This document shows, one piece after another, positions 52,607 to 60,522 of a stretch of 64,000 bases of DNA. A model generated the notes under the pieces. It had not been told where the DNA came from, did no database searches, and saw only the letters and a program-made list of their open reading frames with translations. Made by a program: the position numbers and the translations under genes. The stretch is from Synechococcus sp. CS-1332 (lineage in GTDB: Bacteria; Cyanobacteriota; Cyanobacteriia; PCC-6307; Cyanobiaceae): the NCBI RefSeq assembly GCF_025127995.1, contig NZ_JAHLYP010000052.1:1-64000 (forward strand). The letters are read 5' to 3'. Within the stretch, counting starts at the first letter, position 1. Every line of letters begins with the position of its first letter.

Positions 52607-53485
52607 TCAGCGACGGGGCTCGCTCTCGTCGGGCATCATCATGCGCATGGCCGCGTCCATTTCCGGGGGGGCCTGGTGCCGCCGGCTGCCGAAGGCGGAG
52701 AGCAGCCGGCCCGAGAGCACGCTCTGGAGCAGGGTGGGCTGGTAGGCGAAGCGCTTGCCGATCGAGGCGAAGGTGAAGAACAGCAGCAGGGCGGCGATGA
52801 CGTTCCTGGCCAGCTGCACGAACCAGTCGTTGAGCCGCTTCATGCCCATGGCATCGGCGCTGTTCTGGTAGCGCTTGATGAAGGGATTGAGGTCGTTGCT
52901 GAGCTTGTTTTTAACGACGTCCAGGGGGACGTTGATGCTGGCGGGCAGGGCCGGGGCCTGGCCGGGCAGCAGCCGCACCGCCTTGAGGATGTCGTCGTAG
53001 GTGCGGGCGCTCTCGATCGCCCTGGTGGTGGCGATGTAGGCGCTCAGTTCGCTGGTGTCGTTGGCCCTGAACTGGCGCAGCAGGTTGATGCCGCTGTAGA
53101 TCTGCAGCGGGATCAGCAGCAGGTACCCGAAGGCGATCCAGAAGCTCAGGGGCCGCAGCAGCGCCACACGGCGCCCGATCGGGCGAGAGTGGGGATCGAG
53201 CAGCCTGGCCAGCAGCAGCAACACAGCTCCCACCATGGCGATGGGTCCCGAGGCGAGCAGCTTGTCGCTCACGGCCTGCAGCCAGAGAGGATCGATCAGG
53301 CGCACCGGCCAGGCCGCGGCGATGATCCCAAGCAGGAACAGGACGAACAGCAGGATTGCCCCCCAGTTGAGGGCGAGGGCGACTTCCTCGACGTAGTTTT
53401 CGGCCAGGGGCACCTCCCTGCCCGCTCGCGGATGGGCTTCCGGATTGCGATCGGCCGTGGGCTGGGGGTCGGCTTGGGGGCTCAT
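52607..53485 (-). CDS. HpsJ-like membrane protein
   Basis: 292 aa. Helices lie at about 38-60, 75-100, 115-140 and 218-240, with a charged periplasmic or cytoplasmic loop between the third and fourth (DTSELSAYIATTRAIESART and a basic KNKLSNDLNPFIKRY stretch). The WPVRLIDPLWLQAVSDKLLASGPIAMVGAVLL-type order of helices resembles HpsJ proteins, which accompany cyanobacterial exosortase and polysaccharide systems. The upstream gene encodes a PEP-CTERM-like protein, which fits. The family call is moderate; a generic membrane protein is the alternative. Confidence 0.6.
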   Translation of the reverse strand: MSPQADPQPTADRNPEAHPRAGREVPLAENYVEEVALALNWGAILLFVLFLLGIIAAAWPVRLIDPLWLQAVSDKLLASGPIAMVGAVLLLLARLLDPHSRPIGRRVALLRPLSFWIAFGYLLLIPLQIYSGINLLRQFRANDTSELSAYIATTRAIESARTYDDILKAVRLLPGQAPALPASINVPLDVVKNKLSNDLNPFIKRYQNSADAMGMKRLNDWFVQLARNVIAALLLFFTFASIGKRFAYQPTLLQSVLSGRLLSAFGSRRHQAPPEMDAAMRMMMPDESEPRR

Positions 53486-53584
53486 GGAGAAGGGAGAGAA
53501 AGCACCGGAGGAGCGGCTCTGGCCTCAGGTGTGGACGGGCTCAGGTTGTTCGATCGGCGGGCGGATGGCCAGAGTCCACCCATG

Positions 53585-53609
53585 AAAAAGCCCGGCATGA
53601 CGCCGGGCT
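53585..53609 (-). terminator. Rho-independent terminator of the vWA/PEP-CTERM gene
   Basis: On the minus strand AGCCCGGC (53609-53602) pairs with GCCGGGCT (53596-53589) across a 5-base loop and is followed by TTTT. It lies 23 bases past the stop of the gene at 53632. Confidence 0.85.
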
Positions 53610-53631
53610 GGAGCCACTGCAGGGGGCGGAA

Positions 53632-54531
53632 TCAGGCCTGGTGGAAGTTGGCAGTGTTGATGCGGCGGCGCAGTTTGCGGGAGAAGCCGAAGGCAGCGGC
53701 CGCACCCAAGACGGGCAGGGGGCCGGGCACCGAATCGGTAGGGCCGGGACCCGGAGGACCCACCTCGCGGATCAGCTTGGTGGTGATGGCTGCCTCGAAG
53801 GCCCCAAAGTTGGCGGCCTTCTGTACGAACCCAGCCCTAGTGTCACCGTTCAGAGGGGTCACGACGTTGTCCGTGAGGAAGTTGCTGGCGGAGTTGCCCA
53901 CTCCGAGGCCGTTGATGATGATTTTGCTGGCGACGGCTTGATCCCTCCGGATTCGAGAGCATTCCCCAATGTTGCTGGTTCCGGAGCAGGCCTCACGGTT
54001 CCCTTGACCATCGGTGGAAATGTCGATCACCCGACCGTCGGCGCGAGTTGTGAAGTAGTCGTTGGTGTTGATCTCGGTGATCGCGGCGGCCATGCCGCAA
54101 TCAACGCAGGTGGTGGAGGAGCCCTGGCGCCCCATACCGTCGAGGGCGGTGAGGAAGGTGTTCAGGGAGGTGCCGCCGTTAACCCCGTCAGTGTCGAGAC
54201 TGGTGATGTGCTGCCAGTCGATCACCGGCGGCGAGAAGGCCGTGTTGCTCCACTGGCCCACGGCGATCGCGAGTCCACCACGACCAAAGGCGAAGGTCTC
54301 GGAGATTTTCGCCTGCACGTCCGTGTTGTTGAACGCTGCGATGTAGCCGTCCTTGTAGAGATTGAAGTTGTTGGGGCTGATGCTGCCGGAGACGTCGAGG
54401 GACAGGAACAGCTCCTGGAACACCTCGATGGTGCCGACGGCCTGGGCCTGCTGGGCGCCGCCGAACACGGTGATGGCGATGGCTGCAGCAGCAGCTCCTC
54501 CTCGGAGCAGGGGCTTGAGGGTGGTTCTCAT
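53632..54531 (-). CDS. Secreted von Willebrand factor A (DUF1194) protein with PEP-CTERM-like tail
   Basis: 299 aa. A signal peptide (GGAAAAAIAITVFGGAQQAQA) leads to a vWA-like domain with LFLSLDVSGSISPNNF (MIDAS-type DxSxS), GGTSLNTFLTAL and a DISTDGQGN strand, the DUF1194 pattern. The C-terminus is VPGPLPVLGAAAAFGFSRKLRRR: a Pro motif, a hydrophobic helix and a basic cluster, as in cyanobacterial PEP-CTERM proteins processed by exosortase-type enzymes. The protein is probably exported and displayed or released at the surface. Its own terminator at 53585-53609 separates it from the HpsJ-like gene. No exosortase is in the window. Confidence 0.83.
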   Translation of the reverse strand: MRTTLKPLLRGGAAAAAIAITVFGGAQQAQAVGTIEVFQELFLSLDVSGSISPNNFNLYKDGYIAAFNNTDVQAKISETFAFGRGGLAIAVGQWSNTAFSPPVIDWQHITSLDTDGVNGGTSLNTFLTALDGMGRQGSSTTCVDCGMAAAITEINTNDYFTTRADGRVIDISTDGQGNREACSGTSNIGECSRIRRDQAVASKIIINGLGVGNSASNFLTDNVVTPLNGDTRAGFVQKAANFGAFEAAITTKLIREVGPPGPGPTDSVPGPLPVLGAAAAFGFSRKLRRRINTANFHQA

Positions 54532-54576
54532 GGCTGAAAAGAGGGGGGACGGTGTGGTGTTCCGTGGATCCAGAAC

Positions 54577-54594
54577 CTGCCTGAAGCCAGGCAG
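54577..54594 (-). promoter_or_regulatory. Leader hairpin before the vWA/PEP-CTERM gene
   Basis: CTGCCTG (54577-54583) and CAGGCAG (54588-54594) form a 7-bp stem with a 4-base loop, about 46 bases upstream of the ATG. No U-run follows. It may affect mRNA stability or translation. Confidence 0.35.
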
Positions 54595-54690
54595 TGCACA
54601 GGGCCTCCGAGGAGGTGAGCGACCAACGCTGGAAAGTTAGCACCGGGTGATAGAAAATTCACCTGATGGCCATGAACTTAACAAAGCCTT

Positions 54691-54707
54691 AAAAGGCCGG
54701 GGCCTTG
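54691..54707 (-). terminator. Short terminator-like hairpin after the SWIM gene
   Basis: Read on the minus strand, AAGGC-CCCG-GCCTT is followed by TTAAGG. It starts a few bases after the SWIM gene stop at 54713. The stem is short, so the call is weak. Confidence 0.4.
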
Positions 54708-54712
54708 GCGGT

Positions 54713-55579
54713 TCAGCCGTCCGCTTCGTTGCCGGTGGCCATCGCCCGGGCCATGGCGAGCTGGCCCATCCCGGTCCCGTGGGCCTTGAGGGTTTCGAGA
54801 AAGAGCTGGTTGGCCTCCGGGAAGCGGGGCTCCTCGGCCAGGGGCAGGGGGCCGGCGCCATCGAGGCCGGATTCCCCTTCCATGGCCGGCGTGATCACCA
54901 CCAGATCGGGATCGAGGGGGGCGTCGTAGCGCCACCAGCGGGCCGGATCGGCGATGGCGGGATGGGTCGGATGGGGCGCATGCTCCACGGGCGCCACCAC
55001 CCCCTCCCTGCGGCGCTTGGCCAGATCACCCAGCAGCTGGCTCCGGGTGCGGCCCCGCAGCTGGAACAGCACAAACGGGTCCTCGCTGAAGCGATCGCCC
55101 ATGAGGTAGTACACGGCGCTGATGTGCTTGCAGGGATTGGCCTTGTCGGGGCAGCTGCACTCGCTGCGCACCTCCTGGAGCTTGAAGGGGAACAGCCGCT
55201 TGCCGCTGGCGGCAAAGGCCCTCTCGATGTCGGCGGGCATGATCCCAGCCAGCAACTGGGCCGACCAGCGGGCCTTCTGGCTCAGGGCCTCGAGCACATA
55301 GCCCCAGTCCTCGTCGTTGAGCACGTCGAGCCAGAGCTTCACCTTGTAGGGATCCGGGTCGGTGCCCTGCACCCGGGCGTGGACCCGGCGACCCTCGAAG
55401 CGAATCGAGACGACGTTGCCTTCCCGGGCGTAGGTCCAGGCGCGCTCGAGGCGTTTCTTGAAGCGGTAGGAATGGATCAGCTCCATCCACTGCTCCACCC
55501 ACCAGGGTTGTTGCCCCAGACCCTGCTGCCCCAGCTGGGTGGTGATGGCGCCATTGGCGCCGGGGAAGGAGCTGGTCAT
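54713..55579 (-). CDS. SWIM zinc-finger protein
   Basis: 288 aa. The SWIM motif is CSCPDKANPCKHISAV (C-x-C-x(n)-C-x-H) near residue 150. N-terminal to it are WWVEQWMELIHSYRFKKRLERAWTYAREG and IRFEGRRVHARVQGTDPDPYKV, typical of bacterial proteins paired with SNF2-type helicases. SWIM domains bind DNA or proteins. The matching helicase is at 56831-59932 on the same strand, separated by a desaturase gene on the plus strand. A joint role in DNA transactions is inferred from this widespread pairing. Confidence 0.85.
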   Translation of the reverse strand: MTSSFPGANGAITTQLGQQGLGQQPWWVEQWMELIHSYRFKKRLERAWTYAREGNVVSIRFEGRRVHARVQGTDPDPYKVKLWLDVLNDEDWGYVLEALSQKARWSAQLLAGIMPADIERAFAASGKRLFPFKLQEVRSECSCPDKANPCKHISAVYYLMGDRFSEDPFVLFQLRGRTRSQLLGDLAKRRREGVVAPVEHAPHPTHPAIADPARWWRYDAPLDPDLVVITPAMEGESGLDGAGPLPLAEEPRFPEANQLFLETLKAHGTGMGQLAMARAMATGNEADG

Positions 55580-55648
55580 GCCGCCGGCCTCAGGGCCCCA
55601 TCCTGACGCCTACCGGACCCACTGGCCTAGGTTGTCGCGACGCAGGGC

Positions 55649-56800
55649 TTGGAGTCCTTGAATCGCATCACGTTCGGAGCCGGCGACGGTTTTCACAGTC
55701 TTTTAAGGGCAAGGGTTCACAACCACTTCGAGAGCACGGGCCAGGAGCGACGCGATTCGCTGGCCATGGTGGTCAAATCGGCCGTGATCCTCGGCTGGTT
55801 CGTTCTGACCTACTGGTTGCTCGTTTTCCAGGTCAGGAGCTGGCCGGGGGCGGTGGCCCTTTCGGCCTGCCTCGGCCTGGCGATCGCCGCCATCGGCTTC
55901 AACATCCAGCACGACGGTGGCCACGGCGCCTACTCCCGCCACCGCTGGATCAACAAGGCCGCTGCCATGACGCTCGATCTGCTGGGCGGCAGTTCCCTGA
56001 TCTGGGCCCACAAGCACAACGGCCTGCACCACACCTTCACCAACATCTCCGGCCACGACGACGACATCAATCTCGGCTTGCTCGGACGCCTCTCGCCTCA
56101 CCAGCCCCACCGCTGGTGGCACCGCTGGCAGCACCTCTATCTCTGGCCCCTGTACGGAATGCTGCCGATCAAGTGGCAGTTCTTCGATGACTTCGCCGAT
56201 CTGGCCAGCCGGGGCCGCGGCGACCATTCCCTGCCACGGCTGACCCCTGCCGACTGGCTGCTGGTCGTGGCCGGCAAGGTGATTTTCTTCTCCCTGGCCT
56301 TTGCGCTGCCCCTGCAGCGCCATTCCTTCGCTGTGGTGATCGGCTGCTATGTGGTGACCGCGATGGTGCAGGGAATCGTGCTGAGTGTGGTGTTCCAGCT
56401 GGCCCACTGCGTGGAGGAGGCCGATTTCCCCGAAGCTGCAGCCAGCAATGCCGGCATGGGCCCCTGGGCCGACCACCAGCTGGCCACCACGGTGGATTTC
56501 AGCCGCTCCAATGGCGTGCTGAGCTGGCTGCTCGGGGGGTTGAACTTCCAGGTGGAGCATCACTTGTTTCCCCGCATCAGCCACGTCCACTACCCCCAGC
56601 TCTCCGCCATCGTTGAGCAGACCTGCCACGACTGCGGCGTTCCTTTCCGTACGCACCGCTCCTTCCTCGCCGGTGTGGCCTCCCACTACCGCTGGTTGCG
56701 CCGCATGGGTCAGACGCCTGCCGCCGCAGCCCCCCTGGCCCTGCCATTGCTACTGCCCGTGATGGCGGAGAAGCAAAAAGCTCTCCTGTCCAGCCGCTGA
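55649..56800 (+). CDS. Front-end acyl-lipid fatty acid desaturase (Delta6/DesD-like)
   Basis: 383 aa from a TTG at 55649. Residues from the start align with the DesD beginning (NRITFGAGDGFHSLLRARVHNHFE). The His boxes are HDGGH, HNGLHHTF and QVEHHLFP; the Gln opening the third box marks front-end desaturases that act between an existing double bond and the carboxyl end. No cytochrome b5 domain is fused, as usual in cyanobacteria, so ferredoxin is the likely donor. It lies between the SWIM and SNF2 genes on the opposite strand. Confidence 0.87.
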   Translation: MESLNRITFGAGDGFHSLLRARVHNHFESTGQERRDSLAMVVKSAVILGWFVLTYWLLVFQVRSWPGAVALSACLGLAIAAIGFNIQHDGGHGAYSRHRWINKAAAMTLDLLGGSSLIWAHKHNGLHHTFTNISGHDDDINLGLLGRLSPHQPHRWWHRWQHLYLWPLYGMLPIKWQFFDDFADLASRGRGDHSLPRLTPADWLLVVAGKVIFFSLAFALPLQRHSFAVVIGCYVVTAMVQGIVLSVVFQLAHCVEEADFPEAAASNAGMGPWADHQLATTVDFSRSNGVLSWLLGGLNFQVEHHLFPRISHVHYPQLSAIVEQTCHDCGVPFRTHRSFLAGVASHYRWLRRMGQTPAAAAPLALPLLLPVMAEKQKALLSSR

Positions 56801-56830
56801 GCCTGGTTTCCCCTCAGCGTTTCACCAGCC

Positions 56831-59800
56831 TCAGAGGCCGTCCTCCAGGGCCACCAGATCCCTGAGCTGGCCGACATCGAAGCCACCGAGCCATTCCTCG
56901 CCGCTGCCGACGATGTCGGCGGCCAGCTTGGATTTCTCCTCGATCATGCGGTCGATCTTCTCCTCCACTGAACCCCTGGTGATGAATTTGTGTACCAGCA
57001 CCCGGTTGGTCTGGCCGATTCGGTAGGCCCGGTCGGTGGCCTGGTTCTCCACCGCCGGGTTCCACCAGCGGTCGATATGGAACACGTGGCTGGCCCGGGT
57101 GAGGTTGAGGCCGACGCCGCCGGCCTTCAAGGAGAGCAGGAACAACTGGGGACCGCGGGGATCCTCCTGGAAGCGGTCGACCATCGCCTGGCGGTCGGTC
57201 TTGCTGCTGCCGCCATGCAGGAACGGCACATCCTGGCGCCAGCGCTGTTCCAGGTAGGCCTTGAGCAGGTGGCCCCATTCGGCGAACTGGGTGAACAGCA
57301 GGGCCCGATCGCCTGCTTCGATCACCTCCTCGAGGATCTCCTCCAGCCGCAGCAGCTTGGCGCTGCGGCTGGCGAAGCCGTTCTCCACCCGGCCCTCCTT
57401 GAGGGCCAGGGCCGGGTGATTGCAGATCTGCTTGAGCCGGGTCAGCAGGGCCAGCACCTGGCCATGGCGCTGCCCCAGGGGGGCGCGGGCGATCGCGTCG
57501 AGGCTGTCGTCGACGGTCTGGCGGTAAAGCTTCGTCTGCTCCGCCGACAGGCCCACCCACTCGCGCAGTTCCACCTTCTCCGGCAGGTCGGAGATGATCG
57601 AGCGGTCGGTCTTGAGCCGCCGCAGGATGAAAGGCCCGACCCGGGCCTTGAGATCCCTCAGGGAACTCATGTCGCCGTAGCGCTCGATCGGCAGGCGGTA
57701 GCGCTGGCGGAAGAAACCTTCCTCCCCCAGCACCCTGGGGTTGAGAAAGTCCATCAGGGCCCAGAGCTCGCTCACCCTGTTCTCCACGGGGGTGCCGGTG
57801 AGGGCGATGCGGAAGCGGCCCTGCTTGCCGGGGCGGGCCAGGTCGCGGGCCGCCTGGCTCTGCTTGGCCGATGGGTTCTTGATCGCCTGGGCTTCGTCGA
57901 TCACCATGCCCTGCCAGTCAATGCTCTCCAGCAGTTCGCTGTCGCGCTGCAGCAGCCCGTAGCTGGTGAGCACTAGGTCCACCCCCTCCAGGGCCTTGGC
58001 CAGCTTCTCCGGGGTGGAGGGCCGGCGGGGGCCGTAGTGCTCCCGCACCTCCAGATCCGGCGTGAAGCCCGCCGCCTCCCGCTTCCAGTTGGTCAGCACC
58101 GAGGTGGGAGCCACCAGCAGGACAGGACGCTTGAGCTCCTGCTCCACCTTGAGGTGCTGCAGGAAGGCCAGCAACTGGACCGTCTTGCCCAGGCCCATGT
58201 CGTCGGCCAGGCAGGCGCCCTGGTCGAAGCGGTGCAGGAAGGCCAGCCAGCCGAGGCCCCGCTCCTGGTAGGGCCGCAGCTGGCCAGCGAAGCCCTCCGG
58301 TGCCGGCAGGGGATCCGGGGCCTTCTGCTGGTGGTACTGCTCCAGGACGGCTTGCAGCCTGGGCCCGGCGGTGAAGCGATGCACCGGCAGCCGCATCAGG
58401 GTGTCGCCGTCGCTGGCCGTCAGCCGCAGGGCATCGTCGAGGCTGAGGTTGGGATCGGCGGCGCAGAAGCGCTCGGCATTCTTGAGATCGCTGGGGCGCA
58501 GTTCGATCCAGACCCCCTTGTGCTGCACCAGCGGGCTGCGCTTGGCGGACAGGCGCTCGAGGTCCTTCAAGTTGAGTGTGACGCCGCCGATCATCAGCTC
58601 CCATTTCCACTCGAGGCTTTCCCCCAGGGAGAAGCCGCGGGAACGGTCGGGCAGCTCGGCCTCGATCGAGAGGCCCAGGCGGCTGGCCAGGCCACCACTG
58701 AGGCTGGCGGGCAACACCACGCCCACCCCCACGTCGCGCAGCTGGGTGGCGGCGGTGCGCACCAGCACGAACGCCTCTGCCGGGGTGAGCTGCATGGCTT
58801 CGGGGGCCGCGGTATCGAGGCCCCGTCCGATCGGTTCGAACACCTGCAGGGCCCGGCCCATGCCTTCCAGCAGCAACTGGCCTGGTTCGGCCACCTCCAC
58901 TTCTCCCAGCTGGAGCCTGCCGTCGCCCGCATTCCAGACCGTGCGGGCCGGCATGCGCAGGCTGGGATCGGCCTCGGCCTGCAAGGAGAAGCGCAACTCC
59001 CAGAGTTCCCCGCCCTCCTCGGGGGTGAACAGCTCCAGGCAGGTCCTGGCCGGCGCCACGCGCCCCGCCACCGCTTCGCGCCAGTGGTGGGTGGCCACGG
59101 CCAGCCGTTCCCGCTCCTCCTCATCCAGCTCGAGCCGGCCGGGGCCGGGGCCGAGGGCCTTCTGCCAGGCGCCCAGCAGGGGATCCAGGCCCTTGGCATC
59201 GGGCCGGAAGCCGCTGCGCAGCTGGCCATCGAGGAGGGCTTCCAGCAGGCTGGCCACCCGCAGCCGGCCGCTGCCAGGTCGGCGGCAAGCCAGCCCCAGT
59301 TCCCCGGTAGCCCCGGCGGCCATGGCGCAGGTGGCCACCTGGGGCAGCCGGATGGAAAGTTCCTCCAGCCGGCGCCGGTCCCCTTCGCGGTTGAGCAGAG
59401 GCAGCCAGCGGGCCCGGTCCTCCTCCACCTGGGGCAGCCAGCGGCCCCGGGCGATCAGGCTCAGGGCCCAGCGCTCCAGGTGGCTCCACCAGCGCAGATC
59501 GTCCGCCAGGCCAGGATCGTCGCCCGCGAGAGGCAGCCCGGCGAGCCATTCGCCGGCCCCGGCGGGATCGAGGGCCAGGCCCTCAACCCGCCAGGGCCAC
59601 CACTGCACCTCCTTCGGGATCGGCTCACCCGCCTGCAGCGGCAGACCGCTCCAGGCGGCCAGCCCCTCACTGGCTGCCTTGCGGCGACCGCGGGCCCCCT
59701 GGCTGCGGCTGGGCAGGGTGAGCAGAGCCTCCGCCGGGCGGAAGGCTTCCGACCAGAGGCCGTGGTCATCCAGCCAGGCACCCAGATCGTCGACGTTGAG

Positions 59801-59932
59801 GGACAGGGGATGGTCGGGAACGGTGCGCAGCGGCGCCACCGGAGTGGCAACCCGCCAGGTGTCGGCCCAGAGCAGCAGTCGGCCCCCGGCCCCTTCCGGC
59901 GGAAACAGCCAGGTGGCATGCAGGAGACTCAT
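56831..59932 (-). CDS. SNF2-family DEAD/H helicase
   Basis: 1033 aa from the ATG at 59932. The N-terminal ~550 residues form the SNF2-associated region rich in Trp and Leu. The ATPase core has Walker A in DDMGLGKTVQLL, motif II VIDEAQAIKN, LTGTPVENR, and the C-terminal lobe FTQFAEWG, FLHGGSSKTDRQ and DRWWNPAVENQATDRAYRIGQ. It translocates on double-stranded DNA or remodels protein-DNA complexes; bacterial roles are poorly known. It overlaps the upstream small gene by 4 bases (ATGA). Confidence 0.92.
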   Translation of the reverse strand: MSLLHATWLFPPEGAGGRLLLWADTWRVATPVAPLRTVPDHPLSLNVDDLGAWLDDHGLWSEAFRPAEALLTLPSRSQGARGRRKAASEGLAAWSGLPLQAGEPIPKEVQWWPWRVEGLALDPAGAGEWLAGLPLAGDDPGLADDLRWWSHLERWALSLIARGRWLPQVEEDRARWLPLLNREGDRRRLEELSIRLPQVATCAMAAGATGELGLACRRPGSGRLRVASLLEALLDGQLRSGFRPDAKGLDPLLGAWQKALGPGPGRLELDEEERERLAVATHHWREAVAGRVAPARTCLELFTPEEGGELWELRFSLQAEADPSLRMPARTVWNAGDGRLQLGEVEVAEPGQLLLEGMGRALQVFEPIGRGLDTAAPEAMQLTPAEAFVLVRTAATQLRDVGVGVVLPASLSGGLASRLGLSIEAELPDRSRGFSLGESLEWKWELMIGGVTLNLKDLERLSAKRSPLVQHKGVWIELRPSDLKNAERFCAADPNLSLDDALRLTASDGDTLMRLPVHRFTAGPRLQAVLEQYHQQKAPDPLPAPEGFAGQLRPYQERGLGWLAFLHRFDQGACLADDMGLGKTVQLLAFLQHLKVEQELKRPVLLVAPTSVLTNWKREAAGFTPDLEVREHYGPRRPSTPEKLAKALEGVDLVLTSYGLLQRDSELLESIDWQGMVIDEAQAIKNPSAKQSQAARDLARPGKQGRFRIALTGTPVENRVSELWALMDFLNPRVLGEEGFFRQRYRLPIERYGDMSSLRDLKARVGPFILRRLKTDRSIISDLPEKVELREWVGLSAEQTKLYRQTVDDSLDAIARAPLGQRHGQVLALLTRLKQICNHPALALKEGRVENGFASRSAKLLRLEEILEEVIEAGDRALLFTQFAEWGHLLKAYLEQRWRQDVPFLHGGSSKTDRQAMVDRFQEDPRGPQLFLLSLKAGGVGLNLTRASHVFHIDRWWNPAVENQATDRAYRIGQTNRVLVHKFITRGSVEEKIDRMIEEKSKLAADIVGSGEEWLGGFDVGQLRDLVALEDGL

Positions 59933-60405
59933 GGCCGCAGGGCGGGCAGGAGACGTTGGGCGCCCCTCAGCAGCAGGGCACTGCCGATCAGGGGAAGCCA
60001 GAGCGGCAACCAACCACGCATCAGGTCGACGATGGCCTCAGCCACGCTGTGTGCCAGGGGCTGGTGGAGCAGGGAATGGATCTCCGGGACGGGCAAGGTC
60101 AGGGAGGTGACCAGCACGGGTCCCCCCAGGCTGCGGATGCCGCACACGGCTCCCACCAGCCCGGCCGCCAGGTGCTCGTCGTCCGGATCGACCCGCTGCA
60201 GGTGGAAGGCCAGCAGGCCGTAGAAGAAGCCACAGCCCGCCGACCGCAGCCCGCTCTCCAGACCGGCCGGCAGGCCGATGAGGGTGGCGGCGAGTCCGCC
60301 GAGCAGCGCCCACGACAGGGACTGCAGCCGCAGACGGGCACGGGAATCGTCGGACGCCTGGGTCAACGACAAGGCCTTGGCGATGGGCCGATCATGCCTG
60401 ACCAT
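59929..60405 (-). CDS. Small polytopic membrane protein, function unknown
   Basis: 158 aa from the ATG at 60405. Hydrophobic segments (LSWALLGGLAATLIGLPAG, GCGFFYGLLAFHL, LVGAVCGIRSLGGPVL, LPLWLPLIGSALLL) suggest three or four helices with short loops. I recognise no family. Its last codon overlaps the start of the SNF2 helicase gene, so the two are translated together. Confidence 0.6.
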   Translation of the reverse strand: MVRHDRPIAKALSLTQASDDSRARLRLQSLSWALLGGLAATLIGLPAGLESGLRSAGCGFFYGLLAFHLQRVDPDDEHLAAGLVGAVCGIRSLGGPVLVTSLTLPVPEIHSLLHQPLAHSVAEAIVDLMRGWLPLWLPLIGSALLLRGAQRLLPALRP

Positions 60406-60522
60406 CGGCCGTCTTACATTATTCGTTGATGCTGGCCATGCCAGCGGTTCAACCAGCACAGTTCTTTTTCGGCCTTTCATCCATCCCTGGCGCGGTCACC
60501 GGACGTTGCTCCGATCACGGCC

